Shown one piece after another: positions 58,145 to 64,000 of a DNA stretch of 64,000 bases. A program made the position numbers and the translations under genes. Below the pieces are notes generated by a model. It was not told the DNA's origin and did no database searches. It saw nothing but the letters and a program-made list of their open reading frames with translations. This stretch comes from Xenorhabdus miraniensis (GTDB lineage Bacteria > Pseudomonadota > Gammaproteobacteria > Enterobacterales > Enterobacteriaceae). The stretch is taken from positions 124,001 through 188,000 of the forward strand of contig NZ_NITZ01000003.1 of assembly GCF_002632615.1 (NCBI RefSeq), in the 5' to 3' direction. Numbering within the stretch: position 1 is the first letter of the stretch; the number at the start of each line of letters is the position of its first letter.

Positions 58145-58987
58145 TCAGTTCTGTTGGGATTTCAGCCAGGCAATTTCCTGGGCCCAAATATCTGGATTGA
58201 TCGTTTCGAGTACTAAGGGAATACCACTGAAGCGATCATCTTTCATGATATAGCTGAAAGGCGTTTTGCCGATATTACCTTCGCCAAGACTGTGATGTCG
58301 GTCAACCCGGCTGGAAAATTCACTTTTGGCATCGTTCAAATGCATAGCTTTAAGATATTTGAACCCGACTATTTTATCGAATGCCTGAAAAGTTTCATCG
58401 CAGTCTTTTTCAGTGCGTAAATCATAGCCAGCAGCGAAAGCGTGGCAGGTATCAATACAGACACCAACCCGGCTTTTGTCTTCAACACCGTCAATAATTG
58501 CAGCGAGTTGTTCAAATTTAAAACCAAGGTTGGTTCCTTGTCCGGCGGTATTCTCGATGACAGCAATGACGCCTTGTGTTTTGTCTAACGTGATATTAAT
58601 GGATTCTGCGATACGAGCGAGGCACTTATCTATGTCAATTTTGTTGAGATGGCTGCCCGGATGGAAGTTGAGCAGATCGATGCCTAACTGCTCACAGCGT
58701 TGCATTTCATCAAGAAAAGCGGCACGGGATTTTTCCAGTGCTTCCGTTTCAGGATGACCAAGATTGATTAAGTAGCTGTCATGGGGAAGAATTTGTCGGC
58801 TGCCATAACCATAACGTTCACAGTTTGCCTTGAATTTATCAATAACTTCTGTTGATAGCGGCGGGGCGTGCCACTGGCGCTGATTTTTCGTGAACAGGGC
58901 AAATGCGGTTGCTTTTAATTCGTGGGCTCGGGTCACCGCCTGATCAACACCACCCGCAGCGCTCACATGGGCTCCAACAAATTTCAT
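58145..58987 (-). CDS. nfo: Endonuclease IV (Nfo)
   Basis: Nfo is the AP endonuclease of base-excision repair. It has a trinuclear zinc site with ligands in [50 protein letters not shown] and LVLETINPD. It starts [20 protein letters not shown] at 58987 (280 residues, E. coli 285), preceded by GGAGAAAAG. An upstream in-frame start at 59041 is not supported. It lies beside yeiH, as in E. coli. Confidence 0.97.
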   Translation of the reverse strand: MKFVGAHVSAAGGVDQAVTRAHELKATAFALFTKNQRQWHAPPLSTEVIDKFKANCERYGYGSRQILPHDSYLINLGHPETEALEKSRAAFLDEMQRCEQLGIDLLNFHPGSHLNKIDIDKCLARIAESINITLDKTQGVIAVIENTAGQGTNLGFKFEQLAAIIDGVEDKSRVGVCIDTCHAFAAGYDLRTEKDCDETFQAFDKIVGFKYLKAMHLNDAKSEFSSRVDRHHSLGEGNIGKTPFSYIMKDDRFSGIPLVLETINPDIWAQEIAWLKSQQN

Positions 58988-59093
58988 ATTCTTTTCTCCT
59001 ATTTTCTCGTCATTATGGCATTGTTTGTTCCGTTGATACAATTTTGCCGGAAACAGTCAATTCAACTGAGAGTTAGATCCTCTTCATGCTGGA

Positions 59094-60176
59094 TTAGCTA
59101 AATAAATGCTGAATGCCTTGATTGATGATTAGCCCTCCCACCATTAGCCAAATAAACAAGATGAGTGCCAATAAAATGGGCTTAATTCCTGCCTGACGTA
59201 TAGCACTGATATGTGTGGTTAAGCCTAAAGCAACCATTGCCATTGCCAGCATGATGGTATCTATGGCAATGATATTGTTAACAAAGGATTCAGGTAATAA
59301 ATGAAAGGAATTAAAACCTGCTGTCGCAATAAAGAACACAGCAAACCACGGAATAGTGATTGGGGATTTTTTCTGATCGGTCTGGCAATGTGCTGTTTCC
59401 ATGCGGTTGATATAACCGGAAAGCAGCAACAAGAATGGTGCCAACAACATCACTCGGATCATCTTGCTAATGACGGCCGCATTTTCAGCATCGCTTCCTA
59501 ATGTATGCCCAATAGCGACAACTTGAGCGACTTCATGAACGGTTGAACCAGAAAAGGTACCAAATGTTTCTTGAGAAAAGTTAAACCACTGGTAATGGGC
59601 ATTGAGCTGATAAAACCACGGATAGATAAAGATTGCAAGCGTACCAAAAATTACCACTGTAGATACAGCCACAGCGACTTTGCTGGCCGCGGCTTTGACG
59701 ACGGGTTCTGTTGCCATAACAGCCGCAGCGCCACAAATGCTGCTGCCGGCACCTATCAGAATGACGGTTTGGTTATCCAACTGAAAAAAAGAGCGTCCAA
59801 CCCATAAGGCGATAAAAAAAGTTGAAGAAAGCATCATGACATCAATCAGTATTCCTGTTGCACCTACATCGGTGATTTGTTGGAATGTCAATCGAAAGCC
59901 GTAAAGAATGATGCCAGCCCGTAATAAATAATGTTTGGCAACATGAACGCCACTATCACAAGTGGGTTTTAAAAAAGGATATAGTGTGTTGCCGACACAA
60001 ATTCCTAATAAAATAGCGAGTGTCAGCACGCCTAACCCCATGTTGATAAACCACGGAATATTACCAATATTGATAGCGAAGGCAGTCAGGATTGCGGTTA
60101 ATATGAATCCAGGAATTAATTTTATTGCAGTGTGTTGGTGGCTTTTTTCTGGTTCACTGAATTGAGTTTCAGACAT
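59094..60176 (-). CDS. yeiH: YeiH-family inner membrane protein (putative sulfate exporter family)
   Basis: This protein of about 360 residues in the UPF0324 family has around 10 helices. AGSSICGAAAVMATEPVVKA and GTFSGSTVHEVAQVVAIG are the family signatures. Function is not established in E. coli. I chose ATG 60176 (MSETQFSEPEKSHQH); the longer frame to 60236 adds an unlikely leader. It is divergent from yeiE, which encodes its likely LysR regulator. Confidence 0.92.
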   Translation of the reverse strand: MSETQFSEPEKSHQHTAIKLIPGFILTAILTAFAINIGNIPWFINMGLGVLTLAILLGICVGNTLYPFLKPTCDSGVHVAKHYLLRAGIILYGFRLTFQQITDVGATGILIDVMMLSSTFFIALWVGRSFFQLDNQTVILIGAGSSICGAAAVMATEPVVKAAASKVAVAVSTVVIFGTLAIFIYPWFYQLNAHYQWFNFSQETFGTFSGSTVHEVAQVVAIGHTLGSDAENAAVISKMIRVMLLAPFLLLLSGYINRMETAHCQTDQKKSPITIPWFAVFFIATAGFNSFHLLPESFVNNIIAIDTIMLAMAMVALGLTTHISAIRQAGIKPILLALILFIWLMVGGLIINQGIQHLFS

Positions 60177-60363
60177 CTGGGCTACTCTATTGCTTATGTA
60201 TTTTGGGAATAAGCATATAGCTAATCTTAAAATCAATAAAATTGATAATTTTTATATATATAACCACTAAAAGTAGTTAATTGCTGGTGACTTTTGTTAA
60301 GTTGCATAATACTGTCTAAAATCAAGACTACCTTTCAACTTATTTTGCTTCCCGTGAGGCCAT

Positions 60364-61227
60364 ATGCGTATCACTCTGAGACAACTGGAGATTTTTGCAG
60401 AAGTTCTGAAAAGTGGTTCAACGACACAGGCTTCTCAGCAGTTGGCGTTATCACAATCTGCGGTGAGTGCTTCATTGACAGATCTCGAAGGACAGTTAGG
60501 AGTACGGCTGTTTGATAGAGTGGGGAAACGTCTGGTGACTAATGAACATGGGCGTTTACTCTATCCTAAGGCATTAGCATTGCTTGAACAGGCTGGTGAA
60601 GTGGAACAGCTTTTCAAACTTGAATTGGGGGCATTGCGGTTAGCGGCCAGTAGCACGATTGGCAACTATATGTTGCCTGAAATGCTGGCGAAATATCGTC
60701 AGGATTACCCTGATACACCATTGGAATTGAATATCGGCAATACTGAAGATGTCATAAAGGCAGTTGCGGAATTTCGTGTCGACTTGGGATTGATTGAAGG
60801 TTTGTGCCATGAGCCTGAATTGATCACCCAACCGTGGATGAAAGATGAGCTAATTATCTTTTCTTCGCCGGAAAGTTCATTATTACAGCGTGATCTTACT
60901 ATTGAGGATTTGATTACAGCACCTTGGATATTGAGGGAAAAAGGATCAGGAACCAGAGAAGTGTTAGATCATCTTTTATTCTCACAAATTCCTCGGTTCA
61001 ATATTGCAATGGAGTTGGGAAATTCGGAAGCCATCAAACATGCGGTTCAATATGGAATGGGGATCAGTTGCCTTTCACGGAAAGTCGTTCACGAGCAACT
61101 AAAAAACGGGACGTTAACAGAGCTCATAATCCCTGGGCTTAGCCTCAATCGCAACCTGTATTTGATTTACCATCGCCAGAAACATATGTCCAATGCACTG
61201 CAAAAATTACTGAATTATTGTCGCTAA
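60364..61227 (+). CDS. yeiE: LysR-type regulator YeiE
   Basis: This 287-residue LysR regulator has an N-terminal winged helix ([20 protein letters not shown], then [20 protein letters not shown]) and a periplasmic-binding-protein-like effector domain. In related bacteria YeiE responds to sulfite and affects motility and iron genes. It is divergent from yeiH and 137 bp upstream of lysP. Confidence 0.94.
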   Translation: MRITLRQLEIFAEVLKSGSTTQASQQLALSQSAVSASLTDLEGQLGVRLFDRVGKRLVTNEHGRLLYPKALALLEQAGEVEQLFKLELGALRLAASSTIGNYMLPEMLAKYRQDYPDTPLELNIGNTEDVIKAVAEFRVDLGLIEGLCHEPELITQPWMKDELIIFSSPESSLLQRDLTIEDLITAPWILREKGSGTREVLDHLLFSQIPRFNIAMELGNSEAIKHAVQYGMGISCLSRKVVHEQLKNGTLTELIIPGLSLNRNLYLIYHRQKHMSNALQKLLNYCR

Positions 61228-61364
61228 TGTTAAGAGCATAATCGTGTAGCTTATAATTGGTTATGGATTATGAAGGTATCTTATAACCACGAATCGCCGC
61301 TATTCTGGAGACGAGGATTTGTTACAATTCCACATTAAAGTTATTTTTATGATATGGGAATAGA

Positions 61365-62852
61365 ATGTCTCAAGAACAGTGTACGCCACGGGATCAGGCT
61401 CCGAAAAACCTGCGCCGTGAATTAAAAGCACGACATATGGCAATGATTGCCATCGGTGGATCAATTGGTACGGGATTGTTTGTTGCCTCAGGCGCAACTA
61501 TTTCTCAGGCTGGCCCAGGTGGAGCTTTACTTTCCTATGCCTTAATTGGCCTGATGGTCTATTTCTTGATGACCAGTTTAGGCGAATTGGCTGCGTACAT
61601 GCCGGTTTCGGGATCATTTTCAACCTATGGCTCCAAATATGTGGATGAAGGTTTTGGCTTCGCATTGGGCTGGAACTACTGGTATAACTGGGCGGTGACA
61701 ATTGCTGTTGACCTTGTCGCTGCACAATTGGTGATGGGGTACTGGTTCAGTGATGTTCCTGGCTGGGTATGGAGTGCGTTGTTCCTTGGCCTGATTTTTC
61801 TGTTGAATTTCATCTCGGTTAAAGGCTTTGGTGAAGCAGAATATTGGTTCTCCTTGATTAAAGTCTCTACGGTTATCGTTTTTATCATCGTCGGTATTTT
61901 GATGATCGTCGGCATTATGAAAGGTGCTGAGGGGGCTGGTTGGCATAATTGGGCCGTTGATGATGCGCCATTTGCCGGTGGTTTTGCTGCTATGATTGGC
62001 GTGGCTATGATTGTCGGCTTTTCCTTTCAGGGGACAGAATTGATTGGGATCACCGCTGGGGAATCCAAAGATCCGGCGAAAAATATTCCTCGTGCTGTTC
62101 GTAAAGTATTCTGGCGTATCCTGCTGTTTTATGTGTTCGCCATTTTGATTATCAGCCTAATCATTCCTTACACTGATCCAAGCTTATTGCGTAATGGAGT
62201 GAAAGATATCAGTGTCAGTCCATTCACATTGGTATTTCAAAATGCTGGATTGCTATCAGCCGCTGCCATAATGAATGCGGTAATATTGACTGCTGTGCTT
62301 TCGGCAGGGAACTCAGGAATGTATGCCTCTACCCGAATGTTGTTCACACTCGCAAGAGAAGGTAAGGCGCCGAAAATTTTTGGTCATTTGTCAAAAGGTG
62401 GGGTTCCACGTAATGCACTTTATGTAACCACTGTGGTGGCAGGATTGTGCTTCCTTAGCTCTATGTTTGGCAACCAAACCGTTTATCTGTGGTTATTGAA
62501 TACCTCAGGAATGACCGGGTTTATCGCCTGGTTAGGAATTGCGATCAGTCATTACCGTTTCCGTAAAGGCTATGTTGCGCGCGGGCTGGATCTGAATGAT
62601 CTGCCATACCGTTCCGGTTTCTTCCCTATTGGGCCAATTTTTGCCTTTATTTTGTGTCTGGCAATCACATTGGGGCAGAACTATCAGGCGTTTCTGCAAG
62701 ATAAGATTGATTGGTATGGGGTTATTGCAACGTACATTGGCATTCCGCTATTTCTGATTATTTGGTTTGGTTACAAATTAAAAAAGAAAACTCGCTTTGT
62801 TAAGTACAGTGAGATGGAATTTCCAGTATTCAACTACACTAATAAAGAATAG
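61365..62852 (+). CDS. lysP: Lysine-specific permease LysP
   Basis: This 495-residue amino acid-polyamine transporter has 12 helices. It starts with NLRRELKARHMAMIAIGGSI then GTGLFVASG, and carries SFQGTELIGITAGESKDPAK, the AAT family signature. In E. coli LysP also restrains CadC. It follows yeiE in the same direction. A weak terminator-like hairpin lies at about 62916-62953. Confidence 0.95.
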   Translation: MSQEQCTPRDQAPKNLRRELKARHMAMIAIGGSIGTGLFVASGATISQAGPGGALLSYALIGLMVYFLMTSLGELAAYMPVSGSFSTYGSKYVDEGFGFALGWNYWYNWAVTIAVDLVAAQLVMGYWFSDVPGWVWSALFLGLIFLLNFISVKGFGEAEYWFSLIKVSTVIVFIIVGILMIVGIMKGAEGAGWHNWAVDDAPFAGGFAAMIGVAMIVGFSFQGTELIGITAGESKDPAKNIPRAVRKVFWRILLFYVFAILIISLIIPYTDPSLLRNGVKDISVSPFTLVFQNAGLLSAAAIMNAVILTAVLSAGNSGMYASTRMLFTLAREGKAPKIFGHLSKGGVPRNALYVTTVVAGLCFLSSMFGNQTVYLWLLNTSGMTGFIAWLGIAISHYRFRKGYVARGLDLNDLPYRSGFFPIGPIFAFILCLAITLGQNYQAFLQDKIDWYGVIATYIGIPLFLIIWFGYKLKKKTRFVKYSEMEFPVFNYTNKE

Positions 62853-63018
62853 TTGTGAATAAATATTCAATGGATTGATATTTATTGATTACAACATTAT
62901 GACTTTTATGTGACAAAAAGCTGCCTGTTCTGTGATGGAATCGGCAGTTTTTATTTTTCAGGGGATTAAGGGGAAAAATATAGACTGTAAATTTGGGATA
63001 CACCGAATCAATCGCATT

Positions 63019-63037
63019 GATAAGTATTCTTATTTGC
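63019..63037 (+). promoter_or_regulatory. Candidate Fur box
   Basis: GATAAGTATTCTTATTTGC matches the 19-bp Fur consensus at about 12 positions. It lies 27 bp before the binding-protein start codon, a good place for iron repression. Confidence 0.4.
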
Positions 63038-63063
63038 TTTATTGTTAGCGCCACAATTGTTGC

Positions 63064-64000
63064 ATGAAGAGGCTAACTAAAGTGAAGTTTGTATTCCAAG
63101 CAGTCGTTAAAAGTATGGGTGTCAGTCTGATAGCAGGCTCCGCCATGATGGCAAGTTTTGCATCTTGGGCTGAAACAGTCACTGATGTTGCTGGACGTAC
63201 TGTGGAAGTGCCTGAGAAAGTCAATCGGATTTTGTTGGGCGAAGGTCGTCTATTCCATTCTGTTGCACTGTTGGAAGGAGATAAACCCCTGGCTCGCATT
63301 GCTGGCTGGCAAGGTGATTTCCGCAAGTTAGATCCACAAACTTACGCCATTTATAAAGCTAAATTCCCTGAAATCGATAACATTCCCCTGATTGGTAATA
63401 CCAGCGAGGATAGCGTCAGTTCTGAAAAAGTACTTACATTGAATCCTGATGTCGCTATTTTCGGCCTGTCTGGGCATGGTCCCGGAAAAAACAGCGAACT
63501 GGTAAAACAGTTGGAAAAAGCGGGTATTCCGGTTGTTTTTGTCGATTTCCGCAACGATCCTTTGAAAAACACATTACCTAGCCTCCGTATGCTGGGCAAA
63601 ATCCTGCACCGTGAAGAACAAGCAAATGCTTACGCCGATTTTTATGAAAAAAATCTGAAACTGGTGACTGATATTACTGATCGTATACCAGAAGCTGAGA
63701 AACCTTCCGTATTTATTGAGTTAAGAGCTGGCTCCAGCGAAGATTGCTGTGGTACGGCAGGTAACGGCAATATGGGGAATTTCATTGACTTGGCTGGAGG
63801 CAAAAACATCGCCAAAAATGTATTGCCATCTCCATTGGGTACAATGAATCTGGAAAAAGTGATTGCCGATGATCCTTATATCTATATTGCAAGTGGTGCA
63901 CAAGATCCGGGCGATAAAGATGAGGGCATTAAAATGGGTGCTCAGACTTCCGCAGATATTGCCCGTGCTGGACTAAAAGCCATCACTGAACGTAATGGCA
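63064..64000 (+). CDS. Iron-siderophore type ABC transporter substrate-binding protein (partial)
   Basis: The frame opens at ATG 63064 and runs off the right edge (312 codons seen). The signal peptide ends near SFASWA, then ETVTDVAGRTVEVPEKVNRI, the usual start of FepB/BtuF-type type III binding proteins. TLNPDVAIFGL, AGIPVVFVDFRNDP and DLAGGKNIAKNVL follow the fold. It resembles Yersinia YiuA-type iron-compound receptors; heme or cobalamin cannot be excluded. A possible Fur box lies upstream. Confidence 0.85.
   Translation, partial: MKRLTKVKFVFQAVVKSMGVSLIAGSAMMASFASWAETVTDVAGRTVEVPEKVNRILLGEGRLFHSVALLEGDKPLARIAGWQGDFRKLDPQTYAIYKAKFPEIDNIPLIGNTSEDSVSSEKVLTLNPDVAIFGLSGHGPGKNSELVKQLEKAGIPVVFVDFRNDPLKNTLPSLRMLGKILHREEQANAYADFYEKNLKLVTDITDRIPEAEKPSVFIELRAGSSEDCCGTAGNGNMGNFIDLAGGKNIAKNVLPSPLGTMNLEKVIADDPYIYIASGAQDPGDKDEGIKMGAQTSADIARAGLKAITERNG

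Overview
The window looks like a chromosomal segment of an insect- or nematode-associated Morganellaceae bacterium, most likely Xenorhabdus (Photorhabdus is the main alternative). The reasons are an AT-rich gammaproteobacterial sequence, core genes that read like E. coli orthologues in familiar neighbourhoods (rcsDB/rcsC-gyrA-ubiG-nrdAB-yfaE, proL-yejM-yejL/yejK-rplY-radD-rsuA-bcr-yejG, mepS-lpxT-efpL, nfo-yeiH-yeiE-lysP), a full-length 127-bp ERIC element, and many AT-rich accessory genes between the core blocks. The genus is inferred from style and context, not from a database search.

Layout. 1-1.3 kb: tail of a probable antitoxin and a HipA-family kinase. 1.4-3.5 kb: a YfiR-YfiN type c-di-GMP module, with a decayed EAL-domain tail downstream. 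3.9-16.9 kb: menaquinone biosynthesis (menF, then menDHBCE), split by a four-gene chaperone-usher fimbrial operon. 17-19.4 kb: yfaZ, tyrP with two TyrR-type boxes, and tRNA-Ser/tRNA-Thr. 19.6-25.9 kb: the Rcs phosphorelay. 26.1-33.8 kb: gyrA, ubiG, nrdA, nrdB and yfaE. 33.9-42.2 kb: an AT-rich accessory region with two Ail/OmpX-like barrels, a leaderless amidase, a small membrane protein, an orphan phage-type lysozyme, an ERIC element, a VOC protein, a chitin-active LPMO, an AAC(3)-like acetyltransferase, a GhoS-like small protein and two candidate short transcripts; it ends at tRNA-Pro(GGG). 42.4-51.9 kb: the yejM to mepS core block. 52.2-57 kb: lpxT, two paralogous miniature fimbrin-like secreted proteins, efpL, mtr and a Nudix hydrolase. 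57.2-64 kb: an orphan fruK, nfo, yeiH, yeiE, lysP and a truncated iron-siderophore type binding protein gene.

How they work together. Much of the content is envelope biology: RcsCDB signalling, LPS and peptidoglycan control (YejM, LpxT, MepS), surface adhesion (fimbriae, Ail-like proteins, mini-fimbrins) and degradation of chitin or peptidoglycan (LPMO, lysozyme, amidase). FNR-like sites lie upstream of both the fimbrial operon and one mini-fimbrin gene, which suggests oxygen control of adhesion.

Points most worth a second look: a Cys/His-rich insertion inside MenF; a 24-codon ORF with its own promoter and terminator (about 37.5-37.7 kb); a noncoding sRNA candidate (about 40 kb); an LPMO whose apparent signal-peptide site would leave its catalytic histidine internal; the mini-fimbrin pair; and a recurrent habit of 15-bp (five-codon) tandem duplications. 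No CRISPR array, transposase, integrase or complete prophage was seen.
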